Shown here in pieces: positions 9,871 to 21,246 of a DNA stretch of 64,000 bases (positions are counted from its first letter, which is position 1; every line of letters begins with the position of its first letter). The position numbers and the translations under genes were made by a program. This DNA is from Trachythela sp. YZ-2020 (lineage: Eukaryota; Cnidaria; Anthozoa; Malacalcyonacea; Clavulariidae), in contig JADLSH010000147.1 of NCBI GenBank assembly GCA_016169945.1, positions 496,001-560,000 on the forward strand, written 5' to 3'. The notes under the pieces are model-generated. The model ran no database searches. It saw nothing but the letters and a program-made list of their open reading frames with translations, and was not told where the DNA came from.

Positions 9871-12800
9871 CGAGTATATAGCAATATTGACAGCCTTTAC
9901 AAGTAGTTGTGTGGCCAATTCACCGAATGTTCCTGGGATTGGTGTAAACGTTTGCAATATCGCCATTGCATCTAAAACGCAGGCCTTGTCGGTAGTAGGT
10001 AACTCGCTGACCGTAGCTTCTTCTACTTCCCCTTCAACTGCGTGAAGCAGCTTTGCTTTCGATGTTTTCACAAGATCGCCTTCATTTGTTGCCAAAGAAC
10101 AGGGAAATGGTCGAAGAGAATACGTCAGAACATCCTCCATTTGCAGATCACGACTTTTGGCAATTAACAGCAATTTCGTGAAAAGGATTTTGGAATTCTT
10201 CAGCGCAACAAGTTCTCCTTTCTTGTTCTTATCCACCACTTTCTTACCAAGGGAAGAAAATGTTTCCAACTTTGTTTTCTTTGATCGTTGCGTAAATATT
10301 GGGTTCATCTCCAACAATGTTTGTCTTCAAAAACTTGTCTGCTGCCATCTTTCCTTTTTCAAACATCGTTTTCATATCTTCGGCAACCGCAGGAATGGCA
10401 ACTGCTCCACTTGCCAAATGCACCAGTTCCTCCTTATCATTTTCAGGGATTAATCATCGACTCCACGGTTTTAATTACATCAATTACCGCTTTCTCATCT
10501 GCTTTCACTCTTGTCTTGTCTAGATCCTTTCTACTCCTAGATAATAAACACATGTTGATTTAGCTATAGTCGCATGTAAAATTGAAGGTAGCTAAAAAAT
10601 CTCAATCATTTATAATTTATAACAAGTATCTTTATAATTATGTTAAATCGTTAATAAAAGCACATTTCGTTTCAAAAATCCGTTTATATGCATTTATAAT
10701 GTATAAGATCTTTTTTTACCCCTTTTCTTTCAAAAATTTGATAAAGCACTGCTGCTTAGTTGTTTTAAATAATACCTAAAACTTTACATTAATCGATTGT
10801 GACATCGTGCAAGACAATTGACTACCTTGTAACTTCAGTAATATTTGCCATGGCTTCACATTGTCTCGTTATAGCACTTCTCTCTGCTTGTCCCATCAGC
10901 CAACGATGCACAGCTCCTCTATTTAACGTCTCCCCGATCACCTTTCATTTTAGAATCTCTGAAAAAAAAGAGATTTTGTTTTATTGATGCAATATTATTG
11001 CTTGATCAGATCAAAATAAGGATGTATGTTAGGTCGACCATATATTTCACCAGGAATAACTCATATTGAACATTTGCTTGTTAAACAATTGTCATAATTA
11101 TGTATATATTCTCTACACCAAGCCTCTAAGTATACGCGTAATTAATGAGTAATTAACCTGTTTAGCGTCTGTTCAATCGTTTGATCACAAGCAATACTGG
11201 AAAACGGGTAGTTTTCTTGTCTCTGGACAGTCCAATTTTGAGAAATGTTAACAGCCACGTCTAAACAAGTAGATAAATAGAAAGGTTATGCTCTTACACG
11301 GATGAGTAGTATCAAGGCACATCATTTCTAACCAATAACACGTACGATGCATAACGTGAATAATTTACGCGATCGGTGGCGAAAAACCATGCCCATGGGA
11401 TCATCGATTTCAATGAAGTTAGGTGTAATGACCAGTCTGTAGTTCTTGTTGCTCTGATATAGAGTAGCAATAATTGCACCATTTCGATGTAGTTCGACCA
11501 GAACGCAAACAATGGATTATCCTCACAACAGGTCGTACATCATTCTCACTTCTGTAACGTTGTTGCCGGTGCTAATGTCTAAGAACTTATCCCTTTCAGA
11601 ATCATCTTGCAAAATGAGATTGATTGATTCCAGCAGAGCTTTCTCGGTAGTTGTCAAAGACTTCTCGAATGCTTGCAACCGCAACCTCTCCATTGCCTCG
11701 AAGATGATCTTGTGAGCTCGCAAGGAACGGTTGTAATGCTTTCCAGTTAAGACACCTTTCAGTGATCCCGGTGCTACGATTTCTGATTCTATCATAATAT
11801 CCTAAAAATAAATTTGTACAATTTATATTTATTCGATACGACAACATGGCAGACAGGAAAACTATGAAACTTAAAATAAAATTCACCAGCTAGTTATGTG
11901 ATTGCTTTCAAAACCAAAAATGATCAGTACTTATGACTTCAGAAACTAATAATAAAATTCCAAAAGTACAATGCCTTTTAATGTCACAATTAACCAATCA
12001 CAAAACCTACTCGTAAAGGTCGAAATAACATTCACCTGTAAACCTGCGTCTTTGAAAATCTTAGAAATAGCGCTGCAGAATGACATAACTGTATGGAAGT
12101 CGCCGAGTCTAATAACCAGGCGTTCTTTCAACTCATCATGTTTCCATCTAATCATCTGGGCTTTGGCATATATTGCTTCGTCAAATACCAAGACAATTTC
12201 GGGTACTTGAAGACGTTGGCAAATTGAAACGCTGTGTCGAAGCAATGTGTTGACTGTTGACATGTCCGTAACGGGTGCATCTATGACTGGTAAATAGCCA
12301 ATAGTGGAAACGCTACGAATCTCTTTATATACTTGAGTATTAAAACCCGTCCATCCTGGCAAACTTTCTCCGATCTCAGAAGCGTTCTTTCTGGACAGGA
12401 GGTATAAACAATCTGCATTTCTTCCTATGTTTTGCTCATGGTGGTAACATTCTTCTTCAAGTGGAATCTCAGAACTTTCATTTCGTAGGGATATAGTTCC
12501 TTTTTCTTTGCTTGTGTAAGGGACGATATTGGTTTCAGGTGCTACCATGGTTCGGTTCTTCTTACTAACAGTCATTTTCTTTCGCAGTAACTTTCCGGTG
12601 TTCTCCTGCTGCACAATAATACCATTTGCTACGCGCGTTGTACCCTTCCCAGAAACTGTTTCCTCGTTAAAATCGTTGTTGTCCCAGATAATTGTAGTAA
12701 ACGCTTGTGGGTTGATACTTCGTGGAAGAATGATTTCTTTTCCTGCACCGCTGCTGCTTAATATAGCCAATGCAGTATCATGTTTGTAAACAACATCTGT

Positions 12801-13449
12801 TGATGCAGCATGTCCTAATCCATGAAGGATTCGAAGTAATCTTACTGATCCAGTCATCTGACGAACTGCCATCCCATTGCGATCTTGTGCGACGGATACG
12901 ACCTTTGCATTCTCACTCGAACCTATCTCGACCATTTCATTGTTGATTGGATCAGATGAGAATCCAAGACACCATGCCAAAAAATTATACAGCCTTGTTG
13001 GAATTGATTGTCGCGCGAACGATAATGTTAGATCATGAGAATCAGGTGGCCACTCTGAATTAACACCTTTACTTACTGTTAAAAGTTTCTTTACTTCCAT
13101 TGCAGTGAAATACATACTTCTAGTGATAGATTCTTCGTCTCTAGTGAATCTGTGATCATCGCCCTCGTACTGGTCATCATGATCATGACGTTCATCTTCA
13201 GATTCGTTTTCTATAAACGGAGTGGATAAATCTTGATGGTTATCTGCAACATCACCCACGGTCATACTATCCACATAAACCAGAGTCCCTTTATTCATGG
13301 TTTTGGAGATATGGAAAATAAGTTGTGGGTATCGATCTTGGATTCTTTTCTTCAGTCTAGCAGCTTGGTATGGTACATCGTCATCAATTGTTTCAATGGC
13401 TTCAACGCAGCCAAGTAGCAAAACTTCATTTTTCTCGATTACGCGCTTC

Positions 13450-14110
13450 GGATCAATTGAAGTTAACGACCCCCTGCCCCAAGGGAGTCGTATACTTCAA
13501 TGGCCATTGAAGTATACGACCCCCCAAAATAATAGCTTTTTATCATGATTCATGATTTTTATTCATGATTTTTATATCGAGAATTTCGTTTAGCTTCTTT
13601 TTATATATTTGGTGGTTTCTAAAGTTCTCTGGCTTGCGACGAGACCGTGTTGCTTCAGGAAATCTATCGTCACTTCCATGTTGTCGCCAAAGATTACTTT
13701 TCGCAGTTCGTCACTTCGTCGTGGATAGACATTTCGTCGGTGGAATACTGTTGCAGTATGCTCGCCAAACATTTTAAGGCCTTTTATAACGCCTTTCCAG
13801 CAATGAGTCATCGAACAGATATTTACAAGATGCAGTTTGCGATCTAAACACGGAGACAAAATTGCAAAACAAAACACATCAAGCGCACATTATTGATCGT
13901 GTTGAAAGTCTTTTGAATAAAAAAATCAATGAACTGAGACATAGAGAAATAGAGAATAAAGGGAAGTCATAAAAATTCTTTTGAAACAGACACAAAAACC
14001 CGTAAATTTAACGATATAATACAAGGGGGGTCGTATACTTCAATCCGAATATTTGTTATTGAAGTATACGACCCCATTGGCATAGGGGGGTCGTTAACTT
14101 CAATTGATCC
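13450..14110. mobile_element. 661-bp hAT-like non-autonomous element inserted in the CXC pseudogene (8-bp TSD)
   Basis: Terminal inverted repeats start GGATCAATTGAAGTTAACGA at 13450 and end in the exact complement at 14110. The 8-bp duplication CGCGCTTC sits at 13442-13449 and 14111-14118, the duplication length typical of hAT elements. Removing the element and one duplicate joins ...VNEK-RVIEKNEV... in frame. Subterminal hairpins built from GGTCGTATACTTCAAT lie at about 13484-13524 and 14027-14078. A 95-residue open frame on the - strand (13877-13590) is of unknown significance. Confidence 0.9.
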
Positions 14111-15127
14111 CGCGCTTCTCGTTGACTTCGACGCAAAATTCATTTAATGCTCTGTCGAACAGGGTTGGACCTAAAATGCTTGGTTTTCTTGTAACGCATT
14201 TGGTGTATGTCAAATAACATCGTTTGTGGTATTTAGCTTCGATCGCGACACAATCCCTTCCTTTGATGTGGATAAGAATACTTTCGTCGTTTCGTATCAG
14301 TGCTGCTTGTTCAAGTATTCCAGCAGTCAGGGTTTGTGCTGTCGTTAGCTCTTGTTTAACACGTTTCTTTGTTGCCTATACGTACGAATAAAAACATGTT
14401 CCAATTTCACTTTATATTACATTTAACGCCTAGACACACCGAACGCGTTCGGCAACGTAACGCGACGCGATTTTTCAGTTTTCAGAAGCAAATAGATTTG
14501 ATCCTGATATAACATTTTTCAAAATTACTTCACGATAATACATTTAAATTTTTGACTCGTCTGGTGTGCATAGCTTTGAAAAGTTCCTTTCAGGGACAGT
14601 TTTTTCGCTTCAAAAATTCAGAAAAATCGCGTCGCGTTGCCGAATCGCGTTCTGTGTGTCTGGGCCTTTATACCAGTGCATATATAGCACTAGAGGCATA
14701 GACAATTTTTGGCAAGGTTTTGTACTATAAAGTGCATTTGCAAAACTAAAACCATTAACAACTCTCCCAAATTTATGAATAAAATGAATACCTGGTCTGT
14801 GAGATACAATGGCCCGGGCCGTTTACAGATTAAGCAAATGTCAGGTAAAACATTTGAACAACGACAAGGATGAGCAGCTAATTTCTCTAGAGATTGGCGC
14901 GTTGTTCGGGCGACTTTTTCAGGCTTGGGACTTTTTCCCGTTCGTTCGAGCCTTTCCTCGGGGTCTACAAGCATTACCAATAGTAGTCTTGGCTCTATCA
15001 AGTTTGTTTATATCAGTAAATGTCCGATAACAGCCCATATGGTAGCCACATGTTTCTTCAATGCTGGTTACGTTCAATTCGTCGGAGTCGTCAAAAAGTT
15101 CGAGCGATTTTTTTGCGACTGCCGTAA

Positions 15128-15400
15128 ATGCTTGGTATGATGAAGGCAGCTTGGTATGATGAAGGCATAAACAATATGGCATTCTTGTACCCTGAATATT
15201 TATGTGAACAGGTTGAATCAGTTCAAAAACGAGCCCTCCGTATTATATGCAAGAATTTGTCATATTCAGAAAACAGGAAGACTACTGCATTAATGACACT
15301 AAAGGATCGAAGAGAAACATTATGTCGTAAATATTTTAATCGGATAAACGTGCCAAGTAATGCCCTTTTTTAATCTTTTACCATCTAGTAGTGAACATCA
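15128..15400 (+). mobile_element. LINE 3' fragment (end of RT ORF)
   Basis: Open frame 15180-15370 gives LYPEYLCEQVESVQKRALRI, then a LKDRRETL motif: the end of CR1/L2-like reverse transcriptase ORFs, where the conserved pattern is E-x-VQ-[KR]-RALRI. The catalytic domain is absent. An 18-bp direct repeat (CTTGGTATGATGAAGGCA) at 15131-15168 marks its left edge, next to the CXC pseudogene. Confidence 0.75.
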
Positions 15401-15728
15401 ATATAACCAGACACAGTACTAAAATGCGGTGCCCTGCAAAATAAAACTTCTGGCGTTTCCGCCTACAAGTAAACTCATATAAAATAGTACGCTAACATTT
15501 CTCCTGTCGGCCGCAAGTTGGTGCGTGCGTTAGGATTAAAACTGCGCTTTAAAACCTTCGAGCTCAAACTACTATCAAAATGAAGAGAAAAGTGAGACGA
15601 ATCCACTAGTATACGGCCGATAAAGACAAATCCAACGACACTAAAGTTATCAAGGATCAAACGTACTGCGTTTAGTTTAATAATTTTGAGCGATTTGTCA
15701 ACAATACAATTTCGCCTGAGTTTCGCCA

Positions 15729-16142
15729 TAAATCACTAGATTTTCGCCATAAATCACTAGAATACTGTTGTTTAGTCATACATTTGCCATCCCTAAGTAC
15801 AATTTCTTACACTGAATCGAACGGTGGTATTTTTGTCCTTATTGGGCGGATAAAACCAGAGATAAGGCGCAGCAAACAGTCAATAGTGGGAGTCCGAGAT
15901 TAATTGGAAAGAAAACTTTCCTCGAAAAAAGGAATTCGGAAAACGTGAATGGATTATTTTGAGTGGCTTGTCTTTCAAAGGCCATAAATCGCTAGAATAG
16001 AAATCAACTTTGAAATAAATTTTCCATCCGTAAATACAACTTTTCACGCTGATTCGAACAGTGGTATTTTTGTCCTTGTTTGACGCATAAAACCAGAGAT
16101 AAAGCCTAGCAAACAGTCGGTCCTGAGAGTACAAGATTAATA
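15729..16142. repeat. Two diverged direct repeats (~165 bp)
   Basis: About 15729-15902 and 15981-16138 share CCATAAATC[AG]CTAGAATA, GGTGGTATTTTTGTCCTT (GTGG in the second), AAAACCAGAGATAA and AGCAAACAGTC in the same order. Non-coding and of unknown origin. Confidence 0.65.
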
Positions 16143-16251
16143 ATTAATAATGAATAAATTCCGAGCAAGTGCAAGGAATTTTTACTAGGCGATTAAGGAA
16201 ACGTATTGATGCATGGAAACAAACTGGACAAACGGACAAACTCACAGGCAG

Positions 16252-16323
16252 AATATAAAGCGGTGCCAAACTTGGCCGGGGCACCGCAATATAAAGCGGT
16301 GCCAAACTTGGCCGGGGCACCGC
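16252..16323. repeat. 36-bp tandem repeat x2 with hairpin
   Basis: Two identical 36-bp units starting AATATAAAGCGGTGCC. Each unit contains GGTGCC and GGCACC, complements able to form a short hairpin. An AGAACAATATTCCATTAGA-type degenerate repeat follows at 16380-16440. From 16440 to 16949 the sequence is AT-rich with nothing recognised. Confidence 0.85.
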
Positions 16324-16949
16324 AATTTAGGTAATGACCGCCTTCCGTCTGACCGTCTATTAAAGCCAAAACTGAGCGTTAGAACAATAGAACAATATTC
16401 CATTAGATTCCATTAGAACAAAATTCCATTAGAACAATATTCGTAGTTTTACTGATTAAAATTTTAATAATTTTTATAGTCTTCTTATAGCTTAATTTTA
16501 ACAAAGTTTTATATATATATATATAATTGTGTAGCTATGTATAATATAAGAACGTGTAATTCAATCCTTGATTGCTAAACGTTTAATTATTAATAAAAAT
16601 CGAATTAATATTTAAATATACATTGAAAGGTTTCCAGCCCGATTATTTTGTAACCGCGGATTCTTATATACAGTACCCCTTCCCCCTATCATGGAACAAA
16701 ATCCCCTGGAATTTGATAAGCAACACCACGCCCAATCTCGTACCCAGAGTATGCCTATTCGCGGGTTAGGTTTTGCATGCCTGGTGTGCACAGAAACTTT
16801 GAAATGGTTGGACCATTTGTTTTAAAAAAAAATAGATCAACAAATTATTTTAAATTTTTAATAAGCCTATTGACCACCAACAAATTATTTTAATTTCAAT
16901 TGTCAATACTGGCCAAGATGATTTAATAATATGAATGTAACTTAATTAC

Positions 16950-17391
16950 CTTGATCTTTTGCATCTGGTAGTATTTGATTTTCAGCAGTTAAAGGACTCA
17001 CTATTAAACGGCGAATACCAGTGTAATAGTGCACGTGGCTGCTGTGAATTATTTTAATATTGGGAAAGCGTTTGCGAATCACAAAACTGCATAATTATTG
17101 TCTCTTTGATATCCCTTCAAAAGCATTGGTTAATTCCGCTATCACTTCTGAACATTTGACACGAGACGATTTGTCCTGACCGAAAACATTTGATAGCCTA
17201 CAAACAGAATAGTATATGATATATTTATTTTATTTTATATTTACAAATATATTTATATTCATATTGATGGTGGTGATCAACATTATATTTATTTAAGTTC
17301 GGCAAATGAGCTTAAAAACTCACCAATTGGCACGCAAGTCGCGAAAATCTGATGGAATATACGATCTGCTACTACGACTTGGCGAAGACAT
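16950..17391 (-). pseudogene. Unrecognised two-exon gene fragment with premature stop
   Basis: An ATG at 17391-17389 opens a serine/arginine-rich start (MSSPSRSSRSYIPSDFRD) that ends at a strong donor (GTGAGT) after 17324. A consensus acceptor gives exon 2, 17197-16950, joining in phase (TG|G) and running as LSNVFGQDKSSRVKC, EVIAELTNAFEG and later HYYTGIRRLIVSPLTAENQ to a donor at 16949. One in-frame TAA lies near 17098. No downstream exon was found. I do not recognise the family. It lies on the same strand just downstream of the KDZ transposase and could be an accessory gene of that element. Confidence 0.45.
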
Positions 17392-20216
17392 TTTGAAATG
17401 GTCATTGATGATTGATCACGTCTGGGTCGGGAATGAGGTAGCGATCTGGGTGCTCAAAATAAACTTATTACGAGTAATCCAATTTTACAAAAATATTTAA
17501 ATTTCTTAAAAAAAAGAATCTATTATTATATATAGTGATTTATAATATATTATTAGGAAAATTTGGGTAACTTTTATCAGTAACAAGTAAGAATGCTGTA
17601 GTAAGGTAGTCATTGGCTGAATATGTGTTCCATTTCACATAAATATTGGCGCTTCTCGAGAATATTGGTCAACCAGAAAATTCTGGTTTGTATGGGTAAA
17701 TTGATTTCAATTTTCATATTGGCTTTGTATTTTAATACCAAGTACATAAACAGAAAAGGTTTAACGTCATTTACTCACTCCTACAGATTTCCGAACGTAA
17801 AACACCAATATATCCACGCCTATAATGGTTCCAGGTTGCCAGTATTCTCACTCATGGAATAGCTATGATAAGTACATTAAACCAATGCAATAAATACCAA
17901 TAGGTGGGTTTCATGACTACGCCACGTGCGACTGCGCTTGCATGGCGGTCAAATTTTAAAATACGGACCCCTTCAGGTTCGTCAAACATTAATTACGAGA
18001 AAACTAATTCCAATCATATTTCAGTAATTTGTCTTAAATGTCAGTAATGTTAGAAGTAGGGTCGCATTTAAACGTGCAATATATGTGTGTACTATTCTAT
18101 GAAGATATATAACAAAACTGCGTACAAAACATTTCTTTCGGTTAATCTAACATCCATATATTTCAACCTTTTCAACATGAAAAATCATTAGAACTTTTTG
18201 GACAAAGCTAGCGGATCGCGTGATCTATGCATATTGGGCTTGCGGAAGTGACGATCCGCACTTCAACGGGACGATCATCACCAAACAAGGTTCCCAATAC
18301 GAAGAGCTTGTTTCCCTCTTCACGAACTCTGTTTTGCAGGATACACTTGAGTCCTCTCAGATAAACCGATGTGTCGTCTGCATGTACTTGGCTTTCTGGT
18401 TTTCGTGATGATGTATCAGGCGGAGCATTTCAGAATTTAAATATGTCATCTCTTCTTTACACCTTTCGACGAAGTGGTGCAAGTCGATGATGGTTCTCTT
18501 TACAGGGAATGGCCCTTGTTCTTGGTCAGGCACATTTCTTTGAAAATCGTGGAAAATGGTTGACTGGGGATCTTTAACGTTATCAAAGCCGATCTCTTCT
18601 TGTAATTCTTCAACTCGATCTTTCCAAGAGGAGAGGGCATCGTTATATTTCTCGACAGCAACTCTTATTGCACTAGTCCTTTGTTTGGACAGTTTCCCTG
18701 CTATTGTTTGAACGTCTAAGTAAAGGGAATAAAACATTACGAATACACACGAACTATAACCAATTAATGTTAAATACCCTACAAGTCGTTACTAGGGCTA
18801 TTTGTTTCTCTCGTGTCTCATACGCTTGTGATAAAATGCATATATTTCTGATATCTCATATGCATGAAACTTAAGCATTTTGTACTTTCGGTTGATGTAA
18901 AGATACATTTACGCAATACAAGCGAAACATATTGAAAGACACATGCCTGCATATTTTCGCTTCAGTGATATCAAGAACATCCGTTCGACGGCCATGGCGT
19001 ATATTTGCTCCATTACGCGGTTTCTTGTCCCTTGCTCAACACAAACTGCGGCTGAATTAAAATTTTCTTCTCCAACCTTCCATCTTTCTTGTACCTTGTG
19101 GACGCAATAATCTTTAAAACACTAAAGATTACATTTGTTAGAAAATTAATTTTATGAGGAATTAAATGATACTGTGAAATTAATTTATTACTTGCAATTT
19201 TAATATCTTACGCTCTTATTTTTCGAACAAAATCACTTAAACCATCGTGGTTATTTGCCTCTATAGCAGCAATATTAAGCCTACATAAATAATTATTGTA
19301 ACAATTGTATAAATAAAAGAGCTGCCTATGTTTATACACTGGTTTTTCAATTTAACGACTACCTTGCTTTACTTTAGTTTTTCCGGCCAGATGAAACAAA
19401 TCTGCACATATTTTGCTTCCCATGATAACGGTAAGACTTTCTTACCTGTAACACAACAAATTATACGTCGTTTTATATGCAAAGTAACCACAGTGGATGT
19501 TTTGTGATAATATAATGAAATTGTGGTGCGAAGATATGAATTTTATCTTGGTGTATAACAAATGAGCAACATCTTAATATACCTTATGCATAATAACGTC
19601 ATATACCTCTGCGTGGCTACTAAGACCAGTGAGAGTTTCTCGCGATATTATAACAAACATTGTAATTCTCGCGGGGATTTCGGAGGTTACTTCATGTATG
19701 CCTATTTTTATGTCCCGGTTAGGTCTATGGTTAGGATTAGGGTTAGACGAGTGAGAGGCTTTAAATGACGTACACGGCTTTGGCATATAAAGTTTTTTTT
19801 AAATATTCATAAACATTAATAAGAAATATGTACAATTATTTTACAAAGATTACAAAACGTCGAAGCAGCACTGCTCAGTGCACACTTTAAGTAGGTTTGA
19901 ACCACTTGTTAACTTACTTTCTCGCGTTACCAACAAAGTTCGTTCTTCCTCAATCCAGGATTCTACCAAATCAGCATCATTTGGAACTGTTTGAAAATGA
20001 AAAAAACGTTTACAATTTAAGTTATTACAGAAAAAACGTGTATTGTCCTTTATTGCCAGAACACACCTGTTAAATTGGAAAATATCTCTCGCAGTTGTAA
20101 CATTGCATTGTCCAAAAGTTTTGTCGTTTTTTTTATCTTTGAAACCAACGATGGTCCTGTGACAAGAATATAAACATTGAAATGTTACTGCGAGTGGGGA
20201 TTCAATAACAGTAAAG

Positions 20217-20297
20217 CACCAACAATAACACTAAAATACCAACAATAACACCAAAGTACCAACAATACAATAACACTAAAGTACCAACAATAACAGG
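20217..20297. repeat. Minisatellite in a KDZ intron
   Basis: About four degenerate copies of ACCAACAATAACACTAAAGT (about 20-22 bp), within the intron between the exons at 20313 and 20156. Confidence 0.7.
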
Positions 20298-21150
20298 ACA
20301 TTTTTATCCTACCTTCAAGTGAGCTGACAATTAATGTACAGCCTATGTCATATGTAACTTTGACATCAGCACTATTATCACAATGAGTCAAAATACGTTC
20401 AACCTCATATACAGAATATGCAATCCTATCAAATAGAATAAAGTGATCAAATTAAAGTAATCATCGGAAATAAAAAGAAATGAACATACATTCATGTAAT
20501 ACGCACAGTACAGTATATTACATAAATACACCTGTGTAAAATACTTATACAGATATACTGTACAGTGCATACAATACCAGATAACATCTAACCTTTCTCC
20601 ATGTTTAATGCTAATTAATCCTTTGTGATATCCATGTCTACACACCCTGCCAAACACTCCTTTTTCATCAAACAGCTTGTTTCTTCCCTTGGACCTCAAA
20701 ATATTATTCACCTCACCAGATTTAAACTCAGTACAATCCTGGATAAAACACAAGCAAAAGCACATGGCTTCTCATTATACTGTATAACATATAACCAATT
20801 CAAAATGCAGTTTCTCATAACAGCAAAGGGCAAATGGAAAATCTTGTAGTACTCAATGTGACAAAAAAATACTTAGGGCAGACTGTTTATTGCATTTTTA
20901 CCTAAGGCCAGCATATGTCGACAAACTCGATAACTTTTAATTGGTTACATTAAAAGTTAAGGCAAACTTTCCCCCCACTCTACTCCACAATTTAGACTTA
21001 ATACACGGCAATATTATAGCAAACATTTAGCCAACAGTATTATTGCACAAATGTGCTGATCACATTTTACTGACATAACTACATTTAGGCTGTTCCATCC
21101 TTACCCAAGGCTGTATTTATTAGATAATTTTGGTTTGTCAAAGGAAATAA

Positions 21151-21246
21151 AAAGAAAATCTGGTCTTTGGTTGCACGTCAGCCTGCGAAACGTCGATTGT
21201 GATTTCTATTTTCCAAGCTGATATGCAACCAAAGACCAGATTTTTC
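21151..21246. repeat. Hairpin/MITE in a KDZ intron
   Basis: AAAATCTGGTCTTTGGTTGC at the left and GCAACCAAAGACCAGATTTT at the right are exact complements, with a loop of about 55 bp. It sits where the missing catalytic KDZ exon would be expected. Confidence 0.8.

Larger units (their letters stand above)
8075..15182 (-). pseudogene. Decayed copy of a multi-copy animal gene with CXC (tesmin/TSO1-like) C terminus
   Basis: Exons in transcript order: about 15182-14792; 14375-12036; 11801-11342; 11260-11158; 10958-10826; 10536-8784; 8697-8075. Recognisable parts in order: a zinc-type N terminus (YHMGCYRTFTDINK, then CRCSNVLPDICLICK), a second YHKRCYLTYTK, a long central region (IVLVFDEAIYAKA, LGDFHT, GKHYNRSLRAHK, IEMVQLLLLYIRATR, CDQTIEQTLNR), GCDTTSAFYGEGK as in FEN/PIN-like nucleases, and a C-terminal cysteine cluster from about 8245 back to 8150 (CKCTKGCEKRCSCVK) with an acidic tail. 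I know this architecture from many-copy uncharacterised proteins of corals and fishes; its function is unknown to me. The copy is dead: insertions at 9055-9870 and 13450-14110, frameshifts near 14925, 11515, 10918, 10449 and 10290, a TGA at 9013-9015, and an apparent deletion before GCDTTSAF where the acidic nuclease-core exon should be. Confidence 0.8.

Noticed and set aside
9653..10045. 130-codon + strand open frame
   Set aside because: It crosses the boundary of the foldback element and runs opposite to the CXC exon; an antisense artefact of the repeats.
12529..12789. + strand open frames over 11.9-13.5 kb
   Set aside because: Antisense shadows of the conserved - strand CXC exon.
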